DNA from: Corallococcus interemptor
Lineage (GTDB): Bacteria; Myxococcota; Myxococcia; Myxococcales; Myxococcaceae
Length of the DNA stretch: 64,000 bases
NCBI RefSeq assembly: GCF_003668875.1
Contig: NZ_RAWM01000025.1
Coordinates: 1-64,000 of the forward strand
Reading direction: 5' to 3'
Shown: positions 34,892-42,765 of the stretch, piece after piece
Numbering within the stretch: position 1 is the stretch's first letter
How the letters are laid out: every line of letters starts with the position of its first letter
The notes under the pieces: generated by a model
Databases searched by the model: none
Told to the model about the DNA's origin: nothing
What the model saw: only the letters and a program-made list of their open reading frames with translations
Position numbers and translations under genes: made by a program

Positions 34892-35539
34892 CTACAGGCA
34901 GCCCAGCTCCATGGCGCGCAGCACGGCGCGGGTGCGGTCCCTCACGCCCAGCTTGGAGAGGATGCTGGAGGTCTGGTTCTTCACCGTGCCCTCCGCGGTC
35001 CCCAGCGCGTCGGCGATCTCCCGGTTGCTCAAGCCCCGCGCGATGAGGCGCAGCACCTCCACCTCGCGGCGGGTCAGCCCCTCTGGCAAATCCGCGTGGG
35101 GGAAGTCCCGGGGCAGCTCCGCCATGCCGCGCGCCACGCGCTCCGCCACGCCCGGCGGCAGCAGCGTCTGTCCGGAGGCGACGCGCCGGATGGCCTCCGC
35201 CAGCTCCTCCAACGACACGTCCTTGAGGAGGAAGCCCTGCACGCCCAGGCGCAGGGCCTCGATGAGGACGGCGTCCTCGTCGAAGGTCGTGAGCAGCACC
35301 ACGCGCCGCTCCGCGTCCGTGCGGCGCAGCGCGCGCAGGGCCTCCAGCCCCGTCATGCGCGGCATGCGCACGTCCATGAGCACGACGTCCGGCTGAAGCT
35401 CCGCGACCTTGCGCAGCGCCTCCTCGCCATCCGAGGCCTCGCCCACCACCCGCAGGTCCGGCGTCAGCTCCAGCAGGCTGCGCAGGCCCTGGCGCACCAG
35501 GGCGTGATCATCCGCGAGCACCAGGCGCACCGTGTTCAC
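34892..35539 (-). CDS. NarL/FixJ-family response regulator
   Basis: A 215-residue two-component response regulator. The receiver domain has the acidic pair D10/D11 and phospho-acceptor D56 (VVLMDVRMP), with Lys in FLLKDVS. The C-terminal LuxR HTH covers about 150-215 (LTRREVEVLRLIARGLSNRE, then TVKNQTSSILSKLGV). A GTG start overlaps the histidine-kinase stop codon by 4 bp (GTGA), indicating translational coupling. Its likely binding site is the inverted repeat upstream of the kinase gene. Confidence 0.95.
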   Translation of the reverse strand: MNTVRLVLADDHALVRQGLRSLLELTPDLRVVGEASDGEEALRKVAELQPDVVLMDVRMPRMTGLEALRALRRTDAERRVVLLTTFDEDAVLIEALRLGVQGFLLKDVSLEELAEAIRRVASGQTLLPPGVAERVARGMAELPRDFPHADLPEGLTRREVEVLRLIARGLSNREIADALGTAEGTVKNQTSSILSKLGVRDRTRAVLRAMELGCL

Positions 35540-36699
35540 GTCCCCACCTCATGCTCCCGCGTGGCCGGCAGCCACGCCTCCAGCTCCAGGCCCTGCCCCG
35601 CCGCCGCGCGCCACTCCACGCGGCCGCCCAGCCGGGTGAACCGCTCCCGCATGCCGGTGAGCCCCGCGCCGGGCGCCACCCGCGCCGCGCCGCTGCCGTC
35701 GTCCCGCGCATGCACGCGCACGCCGCCGTCCTCCGTGGAGGCAATGACAATCCACAGGTTCCGGGCCCGGGCGTGGCGCAGCGTATTGGTCAGGACCTCC
35801 TGCACGCAGCGGAACAGCGAGTGCGCCGCCTCGGAGGACTCCAGGGCCAGCTCGCCGGGGACGTCCAGGTGGACGGCGAGCCCGGGGGCACCTTCCGCGA
35901 GCACGCGCAGCGAGGGCAACAGCGGCATGGGCGCCTCGCGCAGCTCCGTCACGGTGCGCCGCACCTCGGACAGGAGCGTGCGGGCGGCCTCGCGCGCACG
36001 GCGCAGGTGTTCCGCGACGGCCGGGTCCTTCGCGGTGTACGCGGCGGCCTCCAGGTTGAGGCTGAGCGCGGTGAGGTGGTGCCCCACGGAGTCGTGCAGC
36101 TCGCGGGAGATGCGCAGCCGTTCGCCCTCGCGCTCCCGCGTGGCCAGCAGCACCTGGGTGGCCTGGAGTTCCGCGTGGACGTGGGCCAGCTCGCGGCGGG
36201 CCTCGGCCTCGCGGACCATCACCAGGGCCGTGCCGAACGTGAAGCCCTGGAAGCCGGTGTAGATGAGCGTCTGCACCAGGGCCTGCACGAGCGGGCGCTG
36301 GAGCGCGAACACGACGAGCATGCCCAGCGCCTGGGCCCCCACCCACGCCAGCGCCCGGCGCTGGGGGAGGATCTCCGGCACCTGCCCGGCGGTGATGGCG
36401 AGCAGCGCGCCGTCCAGCCCGCTTCCCCCCGTGGCCAGGCAGACGAGCGCCGACAGCGTCTGCGCCGCGAGCAGTGGCAGTTCGCCCCGGCCCTGCACCC
36501 GCGTCTGCAACCAGAAGGACCCGCCGAAGGTGAGGAGCGCCAGCGCCCAGAGCAGCGTGTCCGGCGCCAGCCACCGCGAGGGCTCACGCGCCAGGTCCTC
36601 GACGTGCGCGAAGCCGACCACGGCCCAGGTCAGCATCCCGGCGACGAGCAGCATGCGATGGGTGTTGGCGGGCTTCGCCACGAAGGACCGCGCGGACAT
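35536..36699 (-). CDS. Sensor histidine kinase (HisKA_3, NarL-partner type)
   Basis: A 387-residue membrane kinase. Residues about 16-160 hold six probable transmembrane helices with little extracytoplasmic loop. A coiled region (about 163-195) leads to the HisKA_3 box with H202 in RISRELHDSVGHH. The ATPase domain has the N-box EVLTNTLRHA and the G motifs DDGSG and GAGLTGMRER. This architecture matches DesK/LiaS-like intramembrane-sensing kinases that respond to membrane or envelope stress. Operon with the response regulator; divergent from the DUF2306 membrane protein gene. Confidence 0.94.
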   Translation of the reverse strand: MSARSFVAKPANTHRMLLVAGMLTWAVVGFAHVEDLAREPSRWLAPDTLLWALALLTFGGSFWLQTRVQGRGELPLLAAQTLSALVCLATGGSGLDGALLAITAGQVPEILPQRRALAWVGAQALGMLVVFALQRPLVQALVQTLIYTGFQGFTFGTALVMVREAEARRELAHVHAELQATQVLLATREREGERLRISRELHDSVGHHLTALSLNLEAAAYTAKDPAVAEHLRRAREAARTLLSEVRRTVTELREAPMPLLPSLRVLAEGAPGLAVHLDVPGELALESSEAAHSLFRCVQEVLTNTLRHARARNLWIVIASTEDGGVRVHARDDGSGAARVAPGAGLTGMRERFTRLGGRVEWRAAAGQGLELEAWLPATREHEVGT

Positions 36700-36741
36700 G
36701 GCGCCGGACCCTAGGCCACCCGGGGCCTGGGGACCATGTGC

Positions 36742-36772
36742 CGGAAGTCACATGCGGGCCGTATGACTTCCG
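36742..36772. promoter_or_regulatory. Inverted repeat between the two-component system and DUF2306 gene
   Basis: CGGAAGTCA at 36742-36750 and its exact inverse TGACTTCCG at 36764-36772 are separated by 13 bp. They sit in the 139-bp divergent gap between the kinase gene (36699) and the DUF2306 gene (36839). Its symmetry and placement fit a NarL-family regulator site. Confidence 0.6.
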
Positions 36773-36838
36773 CCAGATGGAGACACATGCGCCGGCGCGT
36801 ACGGTGCTTCTCGGACTCGCAGCACATCGGAGGCATCC

Positions 36839-37546
36839 GTGTCGCTCTATCTCTTCGCCCGCTGGCTCCATATCGCTTCGGGGATCATCGCCTTCATCTC
36901 GCTCTGGCTTCCCCTGGTGGCGCGCAAGGGAGGCACCCTGCACCGGCGCGTGGGCCAGGTCTACGTGGGCGCGATGATCTCCGCGGCCATCTCCGCGCTG
37001 GCCATCTCCGGCTGGCGCTTCATCCAGGCCCCGGGCGAGCAGCCCATGGACCTCTTCTTCATCTACATCGCCGTGCTGAGCGCGGCCTCCGCGTCCATGG
37101 GCGTGCGGGTCATCCGGACGAAGGCGCGCACCGGGGCGAGCACGCACCCGTTGGACGTGGGCCTGTCCACGCTGCTGTTGTGCATGGGGCTCTTCACGGA
37201 GGCGTATGGCCTGCGGATGGGCGTGCCGCTCCTGTGGGGCTTCGCGCCGGTGGGCATCCTCTCCGGCGTGACGGGGCTCTGGTACTGGATGCGGCCGCCC
37301 CAGGAGCGGATGCACTGGTGGTTCCAGCACATGGGCGCCATGGTGGCCTCGGGCATCGGCACCATCACGGCCTCCCTCGTCGTGAACGCCCGGCACGTGG
37401 GCATCGAGGGCCTGCAGCTCGCCATCTTCCTGGGGCCCACGGTGGTGGGCGTGGTGGGGCTGAACGTGTGGACGCGCTACTACCGTCAGCGCTTCTCCCC
37501 CAGGAAGGCTCCGGCCCTCAGCGCGGCGCCCCTGCCCGGGCGGTAG
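36839..37546 (+). CDS. DUF2306-family integral membrane protein
   Basis: A 235-residue membrane protein with seven probable helices and the DUF2306 features ARWLHIASGIIAFISLWLPL, KGGTLHRRVGQVYVGAM and a late His in WWFQHMGAM. The family function is unknown; conserved His residues on helices suggest cofactor or metal binding. The start is GTG at 36839 with CGGAGG about 8 nt upstream. It is divergent from a histidine kinase/response regulator pair, with a symmetric repeat in the shared promoter, so it may be a direct target. Its 3' end overlaps the convergent TetR gene by 29 bp. Confidence 0.88.
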   Translation: MSLYLFARWLHIASGIIAFISLWLPLVARKGGTLHRRVGQVYVGAMISAAISALAISGWRFIQAPGEQPMDLFFIYIAVLSAASASMGVRVIRTKARTGASTHPLDVGLSTLLLCMGLFTEAYGLRMGVPLLWGFAPVGILSGVTGLWYWMRPPQERMHWWFQHMGAMVASGIGTITASLVVNARHVGIEGLQLAIFLGPTVVGVVGLNVWTRYYRQRFSPRKAPALSAAPLPGR

Positions 37547-38135
37547 GCCGCAGCGCGGCGATGGCCAGGTCCGCCACGGTGTCCGCGTACGCGCTGGTGA
37601 GGGGCGCGGTGCGAAGCAGCCACCGGTGGAAGAGCGGCCCGACGAACAGCTCCACCGCGACGTCCAGGTCCACGCCCTTCGCGACCTGGCCCGCGCGCTG
37701 CGCGGAACGCAGCCGCTCCTGGAGCGCCTTCAGGTGGGGCCGCAGCACGGCCTCCACGAACTGCTGGGACAGCGCGGGGTCCATCTGGGACTCGGCGGTG
37801 AGCGCCCGCGAGGGCAATTCGAAGCGCGGATCCGTGAGCTCCTTCACCGTGGCGCGCAGCACCTCCCGCAGGTCGGCCTTGAGGTTGCCGGTGTCCGGCA
37901 GCGCCACGGGTTGGCTGCCGCCGCTCAGCTCCACGAAGGCGTCCAGCACCACCGCGCCCTTGGAGGGCCACCACCGGTAGATGGTCTGCTTGCCCACCCC
38001 CGCCCGCGCCGCGATCGCTTCCACCGACAGCCGCGCGTAGCCCACCTCTCCCACGAGCTCGACGGCGGCCGTGAGGATGGCCTGGCGGGAGCGCTCACTG
38101 CGGCGGGTCGGTTCCGGCGTCTTGGGGTCAGCCAT
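37518..38135 (-). CDS. TetR-family repressor (glycosyltransferase regulator)
   Basis: A 205-residue TetR protein. The HTH is at about residues 15-62 (SRQAILTAAVELVGEVGYAR, then LSVEAIAARAGVGKQTIYRW and WPSKGAVVLDAF). A TetR_C-type ligand domain follows (WWPSKG and the LTDPRF/FVGPLFHRWLL region are typical of the AcrR/TetR_C_16 group). It is divergent from the macrolide-type glycosyltransferase gene. Two near-identical palindromes in the 122-bp gap are almost certainly its operators. The inducer may be a compound detoxified by that glycosyltransferase. Confidence 0.94.
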   Translation of the reverse strand: MADPKTPEPTRRSERSRQAILTAAVELVGEVGYARLSVEAIAARAGVGKQTIYRWWPSKGAVVLDAFVELSGGSQPVALPDTGNLKADLREVLRATVKELTDPRFELPSRALTAESQMDPALSQQFVEAVLRPHLKALQERLRSAQRAGQVAKGVDLDVAVELFVGPLFHRWLLRTAPLTSAYADTVADLAIAALRPTARAGAPR

Positions 38136-38161
38136 GGGCGCTCAGCCTACCAAGCCTCGAA

Positions 38162-38234
38162 ACGAGACGACACGTCTCGTCTTGACATCCCTCCCCGCCC
38201 GGCGGATTGTGACGAAACGAGACGGTCCGTCTCG
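38162..38234. promoter_or_regulatory. Two TetR palindromic operators
   Basis: ACGAGACG-ACA-CGTCTCGT at 38162-38180 and CGAGACGG-T-CCGTCTCG at 38218-38234 are perfect palindromes sharing the half-site CGAGACG. Their centres are 55 bp apart. They flank the promoter of the glycosyltransferase gene. The first also lies 27 bp upstream of the TetR start codon, which suits autoregulation. Confidence 0.85.
38182..38210 (+). promoter_or_regulatory. Sigma-70-type promoter of the glycosyltransferase gene
   Basis: A perfect TTGACA -35 box at 38182-38187 is followed, after 17 bp, by GATTGT at 38205-38210 (3 of 6 matches to TATAAT). Operator 1 ends just before the -35 and operator 2 covers the likely start site, so repressor binding would block polymerase. 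Confidence 0.6.
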
Positions 38235-38257
38235 CTTCCCGCCATCAGGAGAGCGCC

Positions 38258-39472
38258 ATGTCTCGTCGTGCCCACATCGCGATGGTCAGCATCCCAGCCC
38301 ACGGACACGTCAACCCGAGCCTGGAGCTCATCCGGGAGCTGGTGTCCCGAGGCCACCGGGTGACGTACGCCAACGACGCGGCCTTCGCGGAGCCCATCGC
38401 CCGCACGGGCGCGGAGCTTCGCCCCTACCGCTCGCTGCTTCCCCAAGAGGGGGTGACGCAGACGCGCTGGCCGGACGACCTGGTGGGACAGCTGGACATG
38501 TTCCTGGATGACGCCATGGCCATGCTTCCGCAGCTGCGCGCGGCGTATGAGCACGACCGGCCGGATCTCTTCCTCTACGACATCGGCTGCTCCACGGCGC
38601 GAATCCTGGGAGAGAACTGGGGCATCCCCGCGGTGCAGCTCTCCCCCTCCTCCGTCGCCTGGGAGGGCTACGAGCAGGACATGGCCGAGCTGGTGGAGAT
38701 GCTGCGCACCGACCCTCGCGCCGTGGCGCACTACCAGCGCTACTCCGCCTGGCTCCAGGAGTGCGGCGTGGCGGAGACGGACGCCATGCGCTTCGTGGGG
38801 AAGCCGCCGCGCGGCCTGGTGCTCATCCCGCGCGCGCTCCAGCCCCAGGCGGACCGGGTGGACGGAAAGCGCTTCACCTTCGTGGGGCCGTGCTTCGGAG
38901 ACCGCTCGGAACAGGGCTCATGGCAGCGTCCCCCCGGCGCGCGGAAGGTGGTGCTGGTGTCGCTCGGCTCGACTTTCACGAACCAGGCCGGCTTCTACCG
39001 TGCGTGCCTCGCTGCCTTTGGAGGGCTTCCCGGCTGGCACGTGGTGCTGCAGATCGGCAAGCACGTGGCGCTGGAGGAGCTGGGCGCAATCCCAGACAAC
39101 GTCGAGGTCCACCGCTGGGTGCCGCAGCTGGCGGTGCTCGAGCAGGCCGATGCGTTCGTCACCCACGCGGGCATGGGCGGCTCGCAGGAGGGCCTGTACT
39201 GCGGGTTGCCCATGATCGCCGTGCCCCAGTCGACGGATCAGTTCTCCAACGCCGACCAGCTCGTGGCGCTCGGTGTCGCGCGGCGGCTCGACACGGAGGA
39301 CGCCACGCCCGACGCGCTGCGCTCCGCCCTGCTTCAGCTCACGGAGGATCCGGCCGTCGCCACCCGGCTCGCGGCCCTCCGGAAGGAGCTGCGAGCGGAG
39401 GCGGGAGCCGCCCGCGCGGCGGCGCTCCTGGAGAAGGAGTTCCGCCTAGAACGCCTGGGCGAGGACCTTTGA
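38258..39472 (+). CDS. MGT-family (macrolide-type) UDP-glycosyltransferase
   Basis: A 404-residue GT1 (GT-B fold) enzyme. The N-terminal AMVSIPAHGHVNPSLELIRE holds the catalytic His (H15). The C-terminal UDP-sugar signature reads WVPQLAVLEQADAFVTHAGM, then GGSQEGLYCGLPMIAVPQ and STDQFSNADQL. The nearest well-known relatives are OleD/OleI/Mgt, which inactivate macrolides by glucosylation of a hydroxyl; plant-toxin or flavonoid acceptors are also possible. The ATG at 38258 has AGGAGAG upstream. Divergent TetR gene and twin operators imply inducible detoxification. Confidence 0.93.
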   Translation: MSRRAHIAMVSIPAHGHVNPSLELIRELVSRGHRVTYANDAAFAEPIARTGAELRPYRSLLPQEGVTQTRWPDDLVGQLDMFLDDAMAMLPQLRAAYEHDRPDLFLYDIGCSTARILGENWGIPAVQLSPSSVAWEGYEQDMAELVEMLRTDPRAVAHYQRYSAWLQECGVAETDAMRFVGKPPRGLVLIPRALQPQADRVDGKRFTFVGPCFGDRSEQGSWQRPPGARKVVLVSLGSTFTNQAGFYRACLAAFGGLPGWHVVLQIGKHVALEELGAIPDNVEVHRWVPQLAVLEQADAFVTHAGMGGSQEGLYCGLPMIAVPQSTDQFSNADQLVALGVARRLDTEDATPDALRSALLQLTEDPAVATRLAALRKELRAEAGAARAAALLEKEFRLERLGEDL

Positions 39473-40441
39473 CCAGCGCTCCCGCATGGCCTCCCGGACG
39501 TCCGCGTCCGGGAGCTTCTCCATGTGCACGTGCAGGGAGGCGCCCTTCGCCTTGGGCATCACCGTGAGCTGCAACGTGGCCGGCTTCGTCCAGCCGTCCG
39601 GCTGCCAGGTCATGCGCAGACGCTTCCCGGGCTTCACCACCCGAATCTCTCCGCGCACGCCGGGGTTCCCGCGACGCCTGGGCGCTACGTAGCTTCCTCC
39701 GACCTCCGCGTTCAACGTCGCGCCCGGCCCCAGCCAGCGCTCGGGCTGGGTCGTGAGCCACGTCCACAGCTGGGGCGCGGTCATGGGCAGCGTGCGCACC
39801 ACGCCCACCTGGAAGCCCGTGGTGGCTGTCTCGCCCACCACCCGCTTGCCCCGGGCCTGCTCGTACGCGACCGCGATGGACTGGCGCCACCAACCGGACT
39901 CGACGTCCCGGCCCACCAGCGTGACGAGCTGCTTGTGCGGAAGCCCGGCCGCCCCCGCCTTGTCCAGCACCCGCATCCAGGCCTTCCAGTCATGACCGGT
40001 GGCCTCCTTCACGGCGGCGTCCGTGATGCGTTCGGTGATGAGCGTCTTCTTCGCGGCCGCGAGCTTCTTCGCGCGCGTTCCAATCTCCGCGAGCCGTGTC
40101 TGCACCAGCTTCTTCACCAGCTTCGCCGGGAGCGGCTGGTCCGGCGGGAAGGTGACGCCGCTCTTCGACGTGACGTAGCCGTCCAGCTCCGCCGCCAGCG
40201 CCGGCACGACGCTGCCGCTGAAGGGGTAGTAGCCGCAGTGGTGCTTGAAGAACGCGAAGCCCGCCACGGCGCTCCCATCCACCTTGAAGGTGGGCATCTG
40301 GTAGCTGATGGACTCGGTGGCCTTGGGGAGCAGCTTCTTCAGCTGCGCGCGCAGCGCGGTCAGCGTCTTCTTCGCCGCCGGGTCAGGCACTCCCGCCAGG
40401 TAGGCATCGATGGTCTGCGGGACTCGGGTCTTCGTCGCCAT
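39446..40441 (-). CDS. DUF1801-SRPBCC (AHSA1-like) fusion protein
   Basis: A 331-residue protein joining two small domains. Residues about 8-125 are DUF1801/YdhG-like (TIDAYLAGVPDPAAKKTL, then ATESISYQMPTFKVDGSAVA and AFFKHHCGYYPFSGSVV). Residues about 190-331 are a SRPBCC/START-like domain of the AHSA1 type (ERWLGPGATLNAEVGGSYVA, then LRMTWQPDGWTKPATLQLTV). The middle resembles DUF4287 (KAWMRVLDKAGAAGLPHKQL). It is cytoplasmic and may bind a hydrophobic ligand. It converges on the glycosyltransferase gene with a 27-bp overlap. Confidence 0.88.
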   Translation of the reverse strand: MATKTRVPQTIDAYLAGVPDPAAKKTLTALRAQLKKLLPKATESISYQMPTFKVDGSAVAGFAFFKHHCGYYPFSGSVVPALAAELDGYVTSKSGVTFPPDQPLPAKLVKKLVQTRLAEIGTRAKKLAAAKKTLITERITDAAVKEATGHDWKAWMRVLDKAGAAGLPHKQLVTLVGRDVESGWWRQSIAVAYEQARGKRVVGETATTGFQVGVVRTLPMTAPQLWTWLTTQPERWLGPGATLNAEVGGSYVAPRRRGNPGVRGEIRVVKPGKRLRMTWQPDGWTKPATLQLTVMPKAKGASLHVHMEKLPDADVREAMRERWSKVLAQAF

Positions 40442-40511
40442 GAGGGCTCCTGTCGGGTTCGCGCGCGCATGGCATCATCCACGGCTGGAAACCCCAAGCG
40501 GAAGAGGTCCC

Positions 40512-41270
40512 GTGAGCGTAGCAACCGTCGAAGAGGGCCCATTGCTGGGCCCGAGCTTCTTCCTCAACCGGACGGCGCTCCGTTCTCTGGCGTTGGCGCG
40601 TCGCGACACCTACGGCGGAGCCCGGCCCCATCCGCACGTCGTCATCGATGGCTTGCTGGGGGAGCGGCTGGCGACGCAGCTGGCCGGCGTCTTCCCGGGC
40701 GCGACCGGTGCACCGTGGATGCGCCGCGATCATCCGGAGCAGGCGGCGCGGCTGGGACAGCTTCAGCGCAAGGCCTTCGAAGGCGTGCACGGCGCGCTCC
40801 GGCACCTGCTCGCGGAGCTCTCCGGCATGGCGTTCCTCGACTTCCTGGAGACGCTGACCGGCATCAAGGGGCTCATCCCGGATCCTCACTTCCGCGGCGC
40901 CGGGCTGCACCTCACGCTGCGCGGAGGCCACCTGGCGCTCCACGCGGACTTCAACCGCGACCGCACCCGCGCGCTCTCACGGCGGCTGACAGTCCTGTAC
41001 TACCTGAACCCGGGCTGGGAGCCCGCCTGGGGCGGTGACCTGGAGCTGTGGAACGCCGACCTCTCCCGCTGCGAGGCCCGCATCGCTCCGGTGCTGGACC
41101 GGCTGGTCGTGATGGCGCACGGCGACACCCACTGGCACGGCCACCCCGCCGCGCTGGCGTGTCCCGAGGACCGGGGCCGCGCCACGGTCGCGGCCTACTT
41201 CTACACGGCGGAGGAGTCCCCGGACGCGCCGGAGGCCCACAGCGCGCTCTGGGCGCCGGCGCGCTCCTGA
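40512..41270 (+). CDS. 2-oxoglutarate/Fe(II) dioxygenase, prolyl-4-hydroxylase-like
   Basis: A 252-residue double-stranded beta-helix dioxygenase. Iron ligands are H144-x-D146 (LHADFN) and a distal His in HWHGHP (probably H209), with R224 (GRATVAAYFY) binding 2-oxoglutarate. Sequence around the active site resembles the P4H/Tpa1 ribosomal-protein prolyl hydroxylase group. The start is GTG at 40512 with GAAGAGG upstream; upstream in-frame codons lie in the leader of the divergent gene. Likely substrates are protein prolines or a small peptide. Not in an operon. Confidence 0.9.
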   Translation: MSVATVEEGPLLGPSFFLNRTALRSLALARRDTYGGARPHPHVVIDGLLGERLATQLAGVFPGATGAPWMRRDHPEQAARLGQLQRKAFEGVHGALRHLLAELSGMAFLDFLETLTGIKGLIPDPHFRGAGLHLTLRGGHLALHADFNRDRTRALSRRLTVLYYLNPGWEPAWGGDLELWNADLSRCEARIAPVLDRLVVMAHGDTHWHGHPAALACPEDRGRATVAAYFYTAEESPDAPEAHSALWAPARS

Positions 41271-41309
41271 GCGACCCACTCCACCGTGACCCCCAGGGCT
41301 GGAGCGCCG

Positions 41310-41521
41310 CTAACGCCCCGCGGCCTTCGCCCGCTTGCGCTCAATGAGCTCGCGCGCGGCCTGCCCGCTCGTGACGAACTCGACGTCCCCCTTCAGCCGT
41401 CCCGTGAGGTAGAGCGCGAAGGCGACGGCCTTGGCGCTCGCGATCTGCAGGCGCTGAAGACATCGGGCGCCTCCAGATGCACCCGATGCGCTCCGAATGC
41501 CCACTCACGTCGTTCCGTCAT
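41310..41521 (-). pseudogene. Small frameshifted gene, unknown function
   Basis: From an ATG at 41521 one frame reads MTERREWAFGAHRVHLEAPD; the likely continuation, LQIASAKAVAFALYLTGRLK and then GDVEFVTSGQAARELIERKR to a stop at 41310, lies in a different frame. The span is 212 nt, so a 1-nt indel between about 41440 and 41470 would join the two halves into a roughly 70-residue protein. There is no homopolymer at the junction. Either a real frameshift, a sequencing error or two chance frames. No function recognised. Confidence 0.4.
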
Positions 41522-41594
41522 GAGTCCCCCCGGCCGGATACACAGACCGGGGCGGAACATACCGGGGCGCGCGGGCCCGCCACCAGGGCGGCCC

Positions 41595-42725
41595 CTACTC
41601 GATCGTGGAGTTCGTGACGCGGATGGGCGTGTCCGAGTGGTTGGAGATCTGCGGATAGGTCACGTACCAGGAGCCGCCCTTGTTGTTCTGGATGACCGAG
41701 CGGTCGATGCGGATGTCCCCCGAGTGGTCATTGCTCACGAAGAAGATGGCGCTGCCGTGGGCGTTGACCTCGTTGTGCTCGATGCGCGTGCCACACAGCG
41801 ACAGCGTCATCTGATTGCCGTCGTTGTAGATGGCCCCGCCGCTGCCACCACCTGGCGTGCCCGGCTGCGCGGGGTTGGCGCCGTTGCCGATGGCCCGGTT
41901 GTGGGAGAAGAGGCTGTTGATGACGGTCCACGACACGCCGATGCTGCTGATGCCACCGCCGTTGGAGCAGACCCCGCCGTAGCCCTCCTTGCCTCCGAAG
42001 GTCGTGTTCACCACGTAGACGGGCTGGTCGTCGTACTGATCAAACACCCGCAGCGCGGCGCCACCGACGTCAGGCCCGGTGTCCGCGCAGACGTTGTTGA
42101 AGAAGCGGGAGTTGATGACCTTCACCCGCCCGCCGCGCACCCAGACCGCTCCGCCCCCGTCGAACTCCTTCTCGCTCTTGGAGCTGGCGTCCACGAAGGT
42201 GAGGTTCTGCAGCGTCAGCCGGGGGTGGTCCTGGTCCTGGCAGTGAGAGGTCGTCCACACCTGCGCCTGATCACAGGTGTTCATGTAGAGGATGCGGTGC
42301 TTGCCCGCCCCGCTGAGCGTCACCAGCCCCTTGCCGTCGATGACGATCTCCGGCCCCTTGTCGTTGAAGACCTTCGCCGTCTTGTCCAGCGTGATGACGA
42401 CGGGCTCCGGGCCGCAGTCGAAGGTGATGACCCCACCCTTCGCCACCGCGTTGACGAACGCGTCCGAGGTGCAGCTGGCCGGAGTCCCCGTCCCGACGAC
42501 GGTCGTGGGCCGCGACACGTCCGCGAGGCCCGCCTCCGCGGGGATGGTGCACGTGGCCTCCGCGTTCGGGTTGCCGGCCGGAGGTCCGTCCTTGGGGTTG
42601 GTCAGCGGATTGGGGACGTCCACGCCCTCATCGCTGGAACAGCCCGCGGCGAACACCAACGCGACACCCGCCGCCAGGGAGAGCAACGGGGACGCGGGGA
42701 ACCGGTGAAGTCTCTTCGGGTGCAT
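41595..42725 (-). CDS. Right-handed parallel beta-helix lipoprotein
   Basis: A 376-residue lipoprotein (lipobox VFAAGC, Cys29). A short Pro/Asn linker precedes a beta-helix with ladder-like repeats (VITFDCGPEPVVITLDKTAK, RLTLQNLTFVDASS, VKVINSRFFNNVCAD, WTVINSLFSHNRAIG, IRIDRSVIQNNKGG). Similar proteins are annotated as polymorphic-outer-membrane or pectate-lyase-like lipoproteins, and enzymatic activity is often absent. CGTRIEHNEVNAHGSA is one repeat rung. The GGAGG ribosome site is 6 nt upstream. Monocistronic. Probably surface-exposed; binding partner unknown. Confidence 0.85.
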   Translation of the reverse strand: MHPKRLHRFPASPLLSLAAGVALVFAAGCSSDEGVDVPNPLTNPKDGPPAGNPNAEATCTIPAEAGLADVSRPTTVVGTGTPASCTSDAFVNAVAKGGVITFDCGPEPVVITLDKTAKVFNDKGPEIVIDGKGLVTLSGAGKHRILYMNTCDQAQVWTTSHCQDQDHPRLTLQNLTFVDASSKSEKEFDGGGAVWVRGGRVKVINSRFFNNVCADTGPDVGGAALRVFDQYDDQPVYVVNTTFGGKEGYGGVCSNGGGISSIGVSWTVINSLFSHNRAIGNGANPAQPGTPGGGSGGAIYNDGNQMTLSLCGTRIEHNEVNAHGSAIFFVSNDHSGDIRIDRSVIQNNKGGSWYVTYPQISNHSDTPIRVTNSTIE

Positions 42726-42765
42726 TCTGCCTCCAGGAGGGAGGCAGTCTAGACGGCGACAGGAA

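Noticed and set aside
41286-42752. 488-codon plus-strand frame across the beta-helix lipoprotein region
   Set aside because: Composition is Arg/Val/His-rich without motifs, and the minus-strand frame has a signal peptide, lipobox and beta-helix repeats.
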